From: Apiotrichum sp. Y4204
Lineage: Eukaryota; Basidiomycota; Tremellomycetes; Trichosporonales; Trichosporonaceae
Assembly (NCBI GenBank): GCA_025531455.1
Contig: JAMYHL010000004.1
Location: 372,001 to 436,000 of the forward strand
Direction of reading: 5' to 3'
DNA length: 64,000 nt
Program-made: the position numbers and the translations under genes
Part shown: positions 1 through 12,900 of the stretch, one piece after another
How positions within the stretch are numbered: position 1 is the first letter of the stretch
Layout of the letters: each line of letters begins with the position of its first letter
Notes under the pieces: model-generated
What the model was told of the DNA's origin: nothing
What the model saw: the letters and a program-made list of their open reading frames with translations, nothing else
Databases searched by the model: none

Positions 1-627
1 TTCCGGTGCTCTTCGATTCGTAGCCGATGAGGTAATGGTCGTCGATCAAGTTAGTACACTCTTATGCATCAAACAACAACGCCACCCAAACCACATTGAA
101 AATAGGCAGGGTGGCAAATAGCCGAGTGGCAAGCAGATAAGCAGATGAGGGTGCTGTTGTTACATGCACATTCGATCCGGACCAGTGCCAACATGAAAGC
201 GTTCGTTTATGCTTTGCTTACAATAGCTTCGTCAGTGCGGGTATTGCCCCACCCTAGCCGGCAACCTGCGGCTAGGGTTCTGGTGGTACGTTGTACAGAC
301 AGGATACATTGGCAGGAACTCAAATAATACGTGTAGAACTACTGCTATGACGGCTCAACTTCGGGCGATCTATAACGGAAGCCAAGCAATGCGGTGAAGT
401 CTTGTACTCCACCGTAAACAAGCTTCTTGCGACGGAGGCAGTGGATCTGGCCGATTTAGAGACAAACCGCGGATAACCTTTTCTTCCCGCGCTTGGCCCC
501 CGCACTTCACTTCTCGCTTTACTGCTCAACCGCCTTCTCCGTACGGATGGAGCACTTGGATACCGGCATCATGTTCCTGTGTCATGCTTAACCGCCCCGC
601 TTGTTTCTCAGGCGACCATGCATTAGA
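1..627. other. Left-end stretch downstream of the WOPR gene, no gene seen
   Basis: I see only short unconvincing reading frames here, with no conserved motif. It lies 3' of the WOPR gene and probably holds its 3' UTR. The window edge cuts whatever lies to the left. Confidence 0.5.
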
Positions 628-2578
628 TTATGCAGGAACACGACCCCAGTTCTCCCGGCCACGCTCCAGGTCGGCTCCCGACTCCCGGACAGCGGGGGGC
701 AGATTGTTTCCTGGCTGGCTACCGGCTGTGCGAGGGGATCGTCCGTTGGAGGGGCTGTTCCCGTTTAGACGCACATCCTCACCGCCTCGAACGTTGGACA
801 GCGAGCCATGCGACGATCCTCCGGACGCGTGACGAACATGGTTTGGTCCTGGCCCGTTCGGATGAGGCGACCAGGAAGGCATGCGCTTCGCGTCTGGTGT
901 GGCTTCCGATGGGCGCGACTCGGTAGGACGTTTGCCGAGACGCTGATGGCTGCTTGAGGGACGCTCGTGTTCCATAGGCGGGCGTGAATAGTCTGGATCA
1001 CGAGGGGGTCCACCAATGAAGTCTCCATCGCGAGGGTAGTATTCAGTGTCGCGCGGAGGGTAAGGGTAGTCGGCCTCGCGAGGAGGGGGGTATTCGCCCT
1101 CACGAAGGGGCTCACGGGGGGGCGGGGGGTAATCGCCTTCACGCGAGAAGGGAGTGTAGTCGTCGCGAGGGCGCGGCGGGTACTCACCCTCGCGCGGAGG
1201 CGGTGTGGGGTAGCCGGTCTCGCTACGAGGAGGGGGTGCCCGGCGATAATCGTAGTCGTATGGCGGGCGACCATACATGTCACCTTCACGAGGACCATAT
1301 GGCTCGCGGTAGTAGCCACGGGGGGACGGCCAGGGACGGGGATCACGAGGAGGAGAGCGTCCGCGCGCGTCTTCGCGTGTCGTGTCCGACCTTGCGTCGT
1401 CGCCGGGCTTCTCGATGCGTTCACGCTCGCGCATACGTTCGTAGTATGGGTCGAATCGATAGTCGTGAGGGGGTCCACCGTAGGGGGGCATCTCACGTGG
1501 GCCGGGAGGATAGTAGGGGTACCGGTCATGAGGAGGGTACATGTCGTACGGGTGGGGAGGGTAGTCGTAAGGAGGGTAACGACGGTCATAGCCAGGATGT
1601 CCTCTTGCGTCCGGGGGAGGATAGGGATGAGGAGATCCTGAACGGTACGACTCTGGAGGAGGATAGGGAGGCGCTCCTCCACCTCCAGCTGTCGCTGTCA
1701 CCGGAGTAGGAGGCCCATTTGCAGGTGGGTGAGGTGGTGGGTGTGGGTGTACTCCATCATGGGACAAACTGGGGTGGTGGCCGTGGGCAGGCGGAATGTT
1801 GGCACTGTGGGGGGTTGCAGGGCCCCGACGAGACCCATACTCGTCACGGCGTGTCTCCCAGTCAGGCCAGATACCGGGCGTGATCTTGATGTTGGCGAGA
1901 TTAGGGAGCTGATGCGGGAGAGGAAGGGGGTTGGCGCCATCACCCTGGGGATTGCGCTTTGACGAGTAGGCGACCACATGAAACTTCTTAACCTTGGTAG
2001 TGACAGGATGAGTCATGCTGGTCGAGTAGGTCTGCTTGACCAGAGGTTCGGGCCGGCGAGGAGGCGTACCGGAACCCCCCTCACGTCCACCATTCCCATA
2101 GTAACCTTGATAGCTGGGCGAATCTGCGCGTGATGGCGGGGGGGAGATCGAGTCGGACGACCTGTAAAGTCAATCGCTGATATACGTATTACAATTGCGA
2201 CAAACAGACTCACTCGGTGTAGACGAGGAAACCACCGCCGCCCACTCTGGAGGCACCCCACCGACGACCATCAGTCCATCGACGCATGTTGGTCTCCTCT
2301 AATTTTGTCAGTAATTGCACCAGGTAGTTTGTAAGCAACTCACCTTCCTCCCACACCCATACGGTCCCAGGACGGATCATAGACCGCTCATGGCCAGTTA
2401 GACGACGAGTGACACGGGGTACGAGACCCAGCCGTACTGCTTCCAGAATGTGGATACTTGTAGGTGAGCGAGAAGGTTCCAAATAATATGGAAGCATGGG
2501 CACTTACGCATCGGCTGGAGACTTGAGCGCGCAGATAGCTGCTGGTTGTTGTGTTGATGATGATGGATACATTGTCAT
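628..2578 (-). CDS. WOPR-domain (Gti1/Pac2/Wor1 family) transcription factor
   Basis: Sequence-specific DNA-binding regulator of the fungal WOPR family (Wor1, Ryp1, Mit1, Cryptococcus Liv3), which controls morphology and cell fate. I read four exons: 2578-2508, 2456-2344, 2298-2214 and 2161-628, giving 600 aa. The introns are 46-52 bp with gt..ag ends, and every junction keeps frame. The first half of the WOPR domain spans residues ~19-90: AIHILEAVRLGLVPRVTRRL, then a Met-Ile-Arg-Pro-Gly-Thr-Val box, then MRRWTDGRRWGASRV and FLVYTE. The second half (~130-156) has LVKQTYS followed by KKFHVVAYSS, the usual two-part arrangement. Residues ~190-600 are low complexity, rich in Pro, Tyr, Arg and Glu, with a degenerate R-E-G-E/D-Y-P-P-P repeat, as in the disordered tails of this family. 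The start is the first of two ATGs (M-T-M). An 11-kb gene-free region lies upstream. Confidence 0.9.
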
Positions 2579-3224
2579 GGGGGAAGGGGATGCTGGTGTG
2601 GCAATGATGGAGAGCAAGTGGGGGTTAGGGGCCGCCGACAAGGGAGACTAAAACGACCGGTGAACGGCAGAAAGAAGCACCCAGACTCGAGGATGTTTGC
2701 GTCGTCGAGTGGGGTGCGGGAAAGGGTTGGTTGGTGGCGATCGAAGTGGAGCACGGAATGGCTTGGAGATGCAAGTGCTGCACGGTTTAGATGCTCGCGG
2801 TTGCGGCCAGACTGGGTTGACAGTGTTACCAAGAGATAGCTGTGATGGTCTGGTCGCCGTGTTCGGTGCCTCTAAGGTGCTGTTACTGTATAATACAGCA
2901 CTTGACGATTCAGGTGTAACGGGACGACGGTTGGGTGGTGCCTGTAATATTATCGGTAGTTGGAATTGGGCAAGTGGGTGGATGGGAGTATGTGGGACCG
3001 GAGACGGGCGATCGTGATACTATATGGGCGGTTAATGAGGAGTGGGGGGATAGTGGTCGAAAGCGGGTGACCGACGACGGTAATTGAGAAGAGTAATCAC
3101 CACTCTGATCCTGGCTCTTGTGTCCCGACTGATGATATGCTGTACGGCGAGAGCGACAGCGAGGGTCGATATACCAGATATGATTTGACGGGCGGAGGGG
3201 TAAGGCTCGAGAGAGAGGGCGGAG

Positions 3225-3480
3225 GCTGTCACAAGTAGAAGGCCAGAGAGAGAGAAAGAGGGGATGGAAGAAGCAGAGCCGGGTGATGGAAAGATGGGCG
3301 AGTGGGAGGAATGGGATGGGATGGAATGGGAATAGGAAGGGAAGGCAAAGTGTGGTGGTTGTGGGAAAGACAAAGAAGCCTAACAACGCTCTCTCACACA
3401 CTCGAGAGAGACACACACAAAGGGGGGTGGGGGTGCGGGGGGAAGGATGAGAGGAGAGATTTCAATGGTGTGGTCGATGG
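3225..3480 (-). promoter_or_regulatory. Pyrimidine-rich tract (on - strand), candidate promoter/leader of the WOPR gene
   Basis: The + strand is strongly purine-rich here (GA runs, GGGATGGGATGG-type runs), so the - strand reads as CT-rich. CT-rich tracts often sit next to transcription starts in basidiomycetes. This one is ~650-900 nt 5' of the WOPR ATG, so the gene may have a long leader. The functional role is inferred. Confidence 0.35.
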
Positions 3481-4632
3481 AAGGATCAAACAGGAGGCCG
3501 ATGTATTAGCACTCGCAACTGGCTCTCTCTTTTTTGTGTTATCGCGCGACAAGCCTGCTGTGGGACACACAGGCTAAACTGGATACTGGGCACAGAAGCA
3601 GAGGCGGGCGCTCGATCTCTCGGTCGTCAAAGGAAGACAGGCATAACAGCAGAAGGAGAAGCCACACACAGCCATAATATGCAAAGGGGTGTGGATACAA
3701 AGGTAACAACTGCCCGACGCTAGGAGGGCATGCACACGGCACAGGGGGCGCACGCACAAAGAGGGAGCCGGGGCCAAGAAGAGGCTCAGACCACAAGGAC
3801 TGACGGTATGTATGACCCACAGGCATGGGAACCGAGGAAGGGTCCTCCAGCCCAAGGGCGAGGCGCAAGAGGGAAGCACTCTGTCTCTGTCATCAGGGGC
3901 CATGGCCCGATTCGAAGATTTGAAAGATCCAGGAAAAGGGGCGGACTAGGGAAAAAAGGAAAGCAAAAATAAGCTTGATGGAAAAGCAACAACGTTGACA
4001 ACCGACCACTTGGTGGACTTTGCCCGGAACCTCCCCACTCTATCGGTTTCTCCTCTAACCCCTCAGTGATCATTGCCGAGGCGAGAAACATGTGCTTTGT
4101 GCTACTGTACCTCCGACAAAGGGTGCACCCCTGTGGGCGGAGTCGAGATCGGGGATATGGACGATGAAAATAAGAGCATTAAATAGTAGCCGCAACAAAC
4201 CAGCAAGGGTTCTGTAGCATAGCGTTAGCTCACGGGCCCCGTCGACACGGACATGGATGGGAATCCGCTGGCCGCTCGTTCATGGATCATGCAATCAGTT
4301 CGATCCAGGATTCTGCATGCATGCGTGGTGTAGAATGATGCGCAGCAAGGAGCACAGTGCCGCGGCGCGGCGGCTGAGGTACCGACGCAATCGACCCGCG
4401 TGCTTGTGAGCCTTGGACCGTATGGCGCGTGAATGCCGATACCCGTCCGTTCTCGGTTGGAGTTAATTTGATTATCATTATATTATTAGATACGTTTCCA
4501 ATAAGGATAAATTTTAGCGTGCGCAGTTCGTATGGCTCCAGTAGGCTCCAGAGCCCGCCCTCTTTGCCACTTGCCACCATGCCATTGCGGCCTTTGTGAG
4601 CTGCGTGCTCGGAATAGGTCTGATGAGTTTAG

Positions 4633-4650
4633 TGCATGCGCGCGCATGCA
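4633..4650. repeat. 18-bp perfect palindrome with alternating purine-pyrimidine sequence
   Basis: TGCATGCGCGCGCATGCA equals its own reverse complement. It sits inside a 20-bp strictly alternating purine-pyrimidine run (4632-4651), the sequence type that can adopt Z-DNA. It lies in the WOPR upstream region. Confidence 0.7.
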
Positions 4651-6885
4651 TTGCACAGCCTGAACCCCGGAGGCGGCGGCCGATATCCCCGCAAAGTCTA
4701 GACTGTACCGTGTACAGCAGCAGCATGCGTGTTCCATGTCCTAGTCTCCAATGAGTGGGGATGATGTGGTATCGGAGGTTTGGATCACAAGGTGCAGCGC
4801 TTTCTGCTGGGACCTGGATAACTGTGCAGACACTCGACTCATGGCTGCTAGACAGCACTACGGTTGCTACTAGCCACAAGCCACTACCACCTAGGAGACG
4901 CAGGCCCCCTGTTCACTTAGTGGGCTATCACTGTGGATCACTAGTGCTGAACTTGGTGACCCTCAAGCTATGATCATCAGTTGTGTCGCTCATCAGGGTG
5001 CAGGGTATGTTTCTCAAAAGAGGGCCGTGCCGCCGCTCCAATTGACCGCACACCTTGTTTGCCGAAGAAGACGGAATATGTTGAGGGACGGGATCGGCCG
5101 TACCGCGGACGGCCACCACTGCCACGACCACAGAATAGGTCAATGCATTGGCTGTACCTACATGTGTATCGATGGGGGCCTTGAATATTGACATTGGGGT
5201 TTGCATCTGTGAACCGGAGCGCCAGTACCGCTCTTAGCGACCAGTGACACAGATGTGCTGCATGTTGCTGGATGTGATGGAATGTCTGAGGAAGAGTTGC
5301 GGGCGTTGCTGTGGCCTTGTGGATGGTGTGCTGGCCGTGCTGGAGGTCATACAAAGGGGTTGATATGCATTCGAGGACTTGCTGATATCTGGGGCTATAG
5401 TTCGCGACTTTACGTATAGATTGTTGATCAGCAACTGACGTAGTTGCGTAGATGCAGAGCGCAGTCGGCTCTCGGGTCGTCAAGCTGTTTAGAGCTGACG
5501 AGCGGCGACCATATTTTTAGCGTGTTTCTAATTTGGCTAGGGACAAGAACAGCTTGCTGTCTGGGGTCAAAAGTTTAATGACGAAAGTGCAGATCTCATT
5601 GCGAGTGGTACGATCCCTGGGAACCCGAAGGTGAAGAGCCAAGGGGGCCAAGGGTGGCTCGGCACAGAGGCCAAGGGCCAGCGAGGGAATATTCTGTCTA
5701 GGACGGAGGCAGTCCACAGAAGCCGTGGATGCTGGGCTGGTATAGGTAGGATAAGGTTGGGCCGAAGCGGACCAAACCAGGGACACGCCTTGGGCATGTG
5801 GGCATATTATTAGCCTTACACCAGTAGTATAGCAGTAGTGGGTCCATGAATTTGTGCCTGTTACTTGTTGCGTGTCGGTCGCTGCTGGACTGGACCAGAT
5901 GACGTGCATGACGTGCTGGATGCTTGCTCAAGAGCCGTGGTAATCTTGGAGCTTGGAGGCCAATGGAGCCACGGGCGATGCAGTATTAGTACGAGATGGT
6001 CAGACTTCTAGTGTAGCAATACTGCAAGTCGGCCTCCCGCATCAACCACCCAGTGTCCCCGTGAAGCATAACCCAAGGATGGCACACGGAAATCATGCTT
6101 GCACGCTCGCAACTCTTAAGCCACTAGTGCGATTCCTCCGTGCTCAGTATGGCGCGGCAAGGCAGACAACATCCGAGAGCCCAAGTGCCAAGCGGCACAG
6201 CCATTCCCTTCAGTGACTGCGGCGCTGCGGGCGCCGAGAAATGAGCGAATTCCATCAATCGGTCACAGATCACGGAAGGACGACGTAACGACTCTGCCGC
6301 AGGCCGCAGGGCCACGGAACACAGGGAAGTCTGGATCCTGGACACGATAGGGATGTATTCCCGGATGATCCAAATTCAAGCCCAGGATGCATCTCGCCAT
6401 CTGAAGCTGCGGAGTATTGAGGCGGAGCTGTCTACGGCATCGTAATCATTAGTGCGAGAGCTGCACAGTGGTGCCAATGTGGCGCCGGCGATCTGGTACG
6501 TGTCGTGTGTGGACGACACAGATCACAGACAACTCCTGACTGCCGCCCTGCTCCTTTGAAAGGTTGATACGTTGGCAATGTCCAGAGGAGCGAGCGCCGG
6601 ACACGATATCTCGATATATTTTTTCTGGGCCGGGTCGGGATTCCGATATTATTCTGCACGGTCGTCTTGTGCTTGTTCTGTTCAGGAAGCAGGATGTCGG
6701 CCCTCCGGCGTTCCCCTGGCTGTCGCATGCCGCGTTGCCAAGCGGTGGCACACGGCACAGGCCCAAACTGCATTCAACGCCATCCAGCGCACGGAGCAGG
6801 CATCCGGGACGGGGGCGAGCGCCTCGATGGCGCAAGGGACTGTGTGCCGGAATGGGTTCGGCGGCCGGACGCCCCCTGCGCTCAT

Positions 6886-6903
6886 GCATGATCATGATCA
6901 TGC
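6886..6903. repeat. 18-bp perfect palindrome
   Basis: GCATGATCATGATCATGC is identical to its reverse complement and contains two overlapping TGATCA sites. It could be a dimeric protein-binding site in the WOPR upstream region; no function is shown. Confidence 0.7.
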
Positions 6904-9900
6904 GATCAGATTTGTCCAGGACACATAAGCATCTTTGGATCTTTGGGGCCTCCGGAGTCCTTCCAGCTTCCAGCCTTCTGGTCGGTCTACGTGGTATAGA
7001 GCCCACTATCGAACAGCGGACGCTAGGGGCCATCTCCGCGCCACCCTCGACCCACGTTGCACTTTGCCGCGATCGCGCACTGCTTACTGCGTCACTGATC
7101 AGTCTCGCCGGCCGCCGCGACGGTCGCGACGGCAGGTGGGTGACAGGGCCTCGGAAGCGGGGAGTCAACCCCGAGACCGGGGGGCGCGAGGGGTGGGGTG
7201 ATGAGCCGAGGCTACGCTTATGTTTGGGCTTCGAGATGTTCCACGCGCACACATTGGCTTGGCCAGCTTGGCCCGCTTTTTGGTGTCTGGATCATTGGCT
7301 CCACGGCTCCGTGCGGATCGGAGTTGCAGGGTTCGCCGAAGGGGCCGACGCCAACCAATGCAACTAGCAGTCGCCGGTGATGGGACCCGTAGTGGGGTCG
7401 GTGTCTTTCGACTCCTTATGACGTGAGGGCGTTTTCGATTGCCGCAGCATACTGGTCAGTCAGAGATGCCTAGGGGCGCCGAGGACCGTGCGCACATGCG
7501 GGGATACAGGGCATCGGGTACTCTGAAAGTAATAGCACTCGGCTGTGGCTGACAGAATCACATGCAATACGAGCTCAGGACACGTTGGCGCTACTGCCAG
7601 GTTGCTGGTCGGCAAGTGGGGGTTCAGTGTGGCGGCAGAGTGTCGAGCTGCACTTGTGTCGCCAGAACGGGGCTCAAGGGAGCCTTGGAAGGAACGCGGC
7701 GCAACAGGGACACATCTAAGGGCGTTGCAGAGATGCATACGCAAATCGGGCGGCCGAAACCCCTCCCCTTGCGTTGAAGGCGAAGCTTCCGAATTATGGC
7801 AATCAGCAGCTCGACACCATTCCATATGTTGTGCATGTTGTGCGCTTTGGCGGTAGGTGGGCATGCACATGACTGAATCACTTGGGCATGTTCCCTGCCA
7901 GGTCTTCTGATGGTGTCACTGTTGGGTCGCGCTCCACCATATCTCCCTCTCCGTTCAGTGGCAGCGTGTGTCATCCCGCATGAGCGCCCACCTGCTGACC
8001 CCCTGCGGCCTTCAAGCGCTCGGACACATTTCGCCGCTCATACTCGCCGCCAAAGTATGCTCCGGCTGTACAATACATGACTACTGACCATACCATCCCT
8101 TCCAACTGGCTTGGCAGTGTGGCTTGCCCGTCGGCCTTGCATTCACGATGTACATAAATACAATTCGGGAGGGGATAGGGAACGCAGGGCGGATAGGTGC
8201 GGATGATACAACCTGTACAGATCTGGGAGGCGACTTCCGAGGGCGCTATGCATCTTGCCGACAGACTGCGGCGGAAACTTTAGGTTACCGGCGAGGCTGA
8301 CCTGGACGGGACGGAGAACGGCGTGTGCGGCTTCTTGGCTTCCGTTGTTAAGCCGAGACACTCTAGTTCTGTAGTCTGGCCCAGGACTGTAGATGCATGT
8401 GAGTACTCCATTCGCCCCTGGCCCCACTGTGCTGTTGGTGATACCCTCCCGCACCTGTGGGCCGCTCGTAATGCTCGCAATCCGCCACGACACCATCCTC
8501 GGCTCACCAGACCCACGACCCTGGGCCAAGTTTGCTTCCATAAACAACCATGCTTGCCAATTATGCAATTATGCGCGGCTCAGAAGCTCCAGCTGCGGCT
8601 CCCGATACCGGCGGGGTCTGGTGACCGCGGATAGGAGTAATTCCATTGGGGTTTCGAGGGTATCTGGTGTAGCACATCCGTTACATGCCGTTGTCTCGCC
8701 GTTGTCCCCTCCCATCCGATATTCTCGAGGTGGTGCGACCCAACGGGTCCTCCTGCACGTGCTGCACAAGGTTAGGCGGCAGCCAGGACCCTTGAGCGCT
8801 TCGGCCTTGGACCTGGCGGCAGAATCTCTGCTGACCCAGCATGCTTGTCGCCATGAGCCATACATTGCGACCCTCAGATCCGCATCGGGAATCTTCAATC
8901 TGGCCCCATCTCCGCAGCTCCGGATCCAATCGTACAGTTGATACACAGATAGTGGACCCACTCTGGCGTACTCTCCCGAACTGGGCTCGCCACCTTCCGC
9001 ACCACCCATGACCATGCTTTCAGGCTCGGCTATACGTAAAACCAACTTTAGGCATGTTTCCTGTCTCCCGGCCGCTCCAGATCCCGTGTATCACCCCTCA
9101 CGGCCTCGCCCTTCCTTGGCGGCTGTGATGCCGCTGTGATCGGCTTCCAAACCCAGACCACTAGCGGAAATAATATGTAGAATAAATAAAAGTAGAATTT
9201 GCCGAAAAGTACCAGACGATGCATACGTACGATGCCCAGCCTCAATGCCCAGCACGCCGAGCCGCGCCCAGTGGGTCTGGTGGGGTCCGGCGCTTGCCAT
9301 GATGCGATGGGCATTCGCTTAGACGAAAGGTACATTACAGGAGCAATGGATTTCTGAAAAGGGCCGTGTGCTGCTTGGGACCCGCCCAGATGCAACCAAA
9401 GAGAGGGAGGGATAAAGAGGCTTGCAGAAGTGCGAAGGAGGGTGCTGTGCGTCGCCTCTGCGCAGGCTCCACGTACGCAGTGTGCGATGGGAGGGAGATG
9501 AGGCTGTCTCTTGAGTTCCGATCTGATCAAATGCTATTCATGCATGCCACACCCCAGTCGCCGAGCTCGATCGAGGAACAAAACAGTCAGACAAGATGCA
9601 AAACAGCTGACGGATTCCGTTGCGGACCGATGCACTCCCGCGGAGGACAGTACGTACCCTCTGTCTCATCCGAGGCGGATGCATGTGACCCCCCGATTCG
9701 GACGGGTTGCAGCCCCTCTGGTCTCATGCTGTGAGATTTTTCGTATTTTTGTGATGTGTTGTATTTTGTTTTTCAAGTTTGGAAGCATATACGACTTAAC
9801 CATCACTCGCGCTTTGCTCGTGTGGATCTCATCTTTCATCATTTGAGCCCTATTGGGCTATTTGGCCCTTGTTGGGCCTTGGGGGCCCTTGTGTGCGTCA

Positions 9901-12900
9901 GAGATCTCAGGGGGTCAGGGGCGCAGCAGGGGCACAACATGCAAGGAAAAGGGAAACACCGGAGACCCACAAGGTTTATTATCTATATTTGATTACCCGT
10001 GCTTGTAATAGACTCCGGGCCTCTGGGCCCTGTGCCAGCCCGTCGGATTGAACCGTTTTGTAGGATTGCGACACACTAGACACGGGACCTGGCAGGACAC
10101 ACAAGACTCCCCCGCCCCTGGTGCATGCATGTATTCATCCTGCTCAAGGACTCGGGACAACGCCGACGGGCTCGCGCAGCAATGAATGCCATGAATCCTT
10201 GAATCTTTGGAGCCAGGTCCAGACAAGGCCATTTTCGTTCTCGTTCTTACCCCTGACGCAGCAGACAGAGCTTTGGGGGATGCAGTACGCCATGCTCCCC
10301 GCACAAGGTTACATGGTTACAGTTACGGTTACATGAGGCAAAGCTGCAAGCATGTGCATCCAAGCGACAAGCACAGCACATGCGGTGTGCTTTCCCCTCC
10401 CATCCCAACTCTATGCCAGTGGCAGTTATGTCTAGCGTCACACCGAGGAGATCTTGGGGACACTAAACGAGGTTGGGCGGCGAGCGTTGCGGTGCTGCGC
10501 ACTGCGCCGCATTGTGAAGCGCTGCGATACTCCTGCGCAACAGTTCCTTACACACAGCTATTCATCGCTCCGGGTTTCCAACAATGGTGCTGTACCTCGT
10601 GTCCGCTTTGGTCCACCGAGTCTCGGCCTCTATCCCGTCCCCGACACCGAGCCCGACGGTGCCCACCCTCGTTCCTCTATGCTTACTCAGTGTTCCCGGC
10701 GCGTGAGGCGCTGCAGAGGGCCGTAGAGCAGTCAGTCAAGTCTCCCATGATTCCAGCGTCTCCGCGACGCCAAGTGGCACAATAGCCACCATCGGTTGTA
10801 ACGACCCACTCTTCACCACTGGCTCTTCTAGGGACGAACGGGAGGGAATTAGTGAAGAGACTGACATTTAGTCGCCGTCCGGGGTGTAACCTACACCCTA
10901 TAGTGCAGGGACGCCTACGTGGCCGCAGTCCACAGGCTGTGTCCCTCTTTTGTTTTCCATTCACGAGGACGCGAGCTCTAGTGAGTTCCTCGGCCGTAGC
11001 TCCAGGTTCTTGGTGCCGCCTCTCGATTTTATGCTTTTACGACGGTGTGAGGGCGTTGGCGGATTAATGGTTGACGTGGTCCGTTCATTGCCAGGCTCTG
11101 CAGGAGAGAGAAGACGGAAAATGCCCGGCATGCGCGATGATCCTAATTCAAACGAGCGCGAGAGGTCGCGGTTGCAAAGCATGCTGAAAGCAACAGTCAC
11201 CGGGAACCGAAGAGAGATTAAAGATAAGCGAAACAAAAATAAACAAGAACAACACGAAAATAAAACAAAAACAAACCAAAAAGAGCGCTAGCAAACAGAC
11301 TGGATGGGAATGGAAACGGGAGAGCCAGAAGCATACTGCATACCCGCGGCGTGCGCTTCGTTCTTCCGAAATTCGAGTGCGACCTTGTCGCTGTCTCTGA
11401 GAGCCTGTAGTGTGTCGTGGATACGCTATACAGAATGGCATGAGGTCGAAACCGAGGTCTGCTATTACAATGTGGTCATATTCGAAATGGTTATGCACCT
11501 CTTGCCAGTCGGATGGGGTGCTCAACACTGTCCCCAATCCCTTGCAGAGCTTCCATAGACCGCTACTGAACCTGTGCTCCATCATATCTGCACAATATCT
11601 CTACTGATAGGTTGAACGTCCTAGATCCAAAGTCCGAGTATTCCGTTTATTGCGATCATCTCTCCCGATCTCAGCTGTTGAGCAGGTCTTCCATCTTTCC
11701 TCCCTGTGGTGGTACCCTCAATCTCATGATCTTGCAGTGCCACTCCCACTGCCGACTCTCAATCACCGCAGTTGGTCCACTCATATTCACATTTACATCT
11801 CACCTGGGACAGATACCCGCGAGCCCGGACCATCGCCCCGTCCGTCGTTTATGCATTTTTCACTTTGGCGCCTGAATCTTCGTCCTGGCGTGCCCGTGCC
11901 TCGCGCCCCGTCCGTCGTTTCCGGCGCGGCGGCAGCGACCCCGACTATAAGAACGAGTAACGGCGTTGTCAGGTTCCTGCGTACGGATGAGACGGTCGTC
12001 GGTGCTACTGGTTTCAGGTTACGTTTTGGCTCGCCACAGGGGACGGGGTGTCCACGCTTCATGCTCCATGCTGACAGCTACGACAAGGCAGCGTTGAAGG
12101 GCAGTGCGTCGTTCAGTTACATGGGCGGTGAGACGGGGTACAGGCTGTGTTGCTGTGTTGTGGGCCGCCTGGGTAACACGGCGTCGTGTCGCATTGCTCG
12201 TGACTGCGCTGGTATTCTGGTCACCATACTCGGGTCCGTCGCAAGGGGCACGACGGACGACTGGGGACGCAGATTGGTGCAGATCGGTGCAGACCGGTGC
12301 ACATGTCGGTACTTCCGGGGTGCGCTTGGCTGTGCGATGGAGGGGCGGGGAGTGGGGATCTTAGATCTCTAGATCGCCATACCCGTAGCACTGCTCACCA
12401 CGCGTGTCATTGCGAGCCGACGACGTACATACACAGCACATGTTACGCGGCGTTCAGCCAGAATCTAGATCAGGCGCTGGGGCAGTATCGAGATGGCACA
12501 TGGCGATGAAGCGCGACGTTGCGCATATGTTGCCACCTCGTCGACTCACCAATCTTCTTTGCTCTAGCTGCCAACGTACGAGTCCCCTTCCACGCACGCC
12601 CCCACTTGGCGATCTCCGAACGCGAACGATCTCGAGACGCAGATGATCTCCGGACGCGATAGCCCGCATCTGACCCGAAGATGTGTACCGGCCTGAGAGA
12701 TCTAGAGGGCACTGTTCCTACTGGGCTGTGCGACTTCGGCCACATGCGGTTTTCTTGGACTCGAACGCGGGGCAGTGGGAAATATTTCGAGTGGCTGAGA
12801 AGAAGGACGGAGAGAAGCGTGCTTACGCAGAGTGATACACAGGTCTCTGGCACACAACTGAGAGCGGTTAGGTCAGAAAACGGAGTCTGCAGTTACATAG

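Noticed and set aside
765..1682. 305-aa Thr/Arg-rich frame overlapping the WOPR tail
   Set aside because: It is a shadow of the low-complexity WOPR C-terminus. The WOPR frame is continuous with the conserved domain; this one is not.
4290..4330. GTTCGATCC resembling a tRNA B box
   Set aside because: No A box at the right distance and no cloverleaf. Similar isolated matches elsewhere (e.g. near 34838) also lack partners.
6449..7367. Overlapping 267-aa frames on both strands in the gene-free region
   Set aside because: Composition looks random, there is no domain, and both strands are open to a similar extent, as expected in GC-rich DNA.
11650..12372. 240-aa frame in the WOPR upstream region
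   Set aside because: No motif, no plausible splice partners, and unusual Cys/Arg composition.
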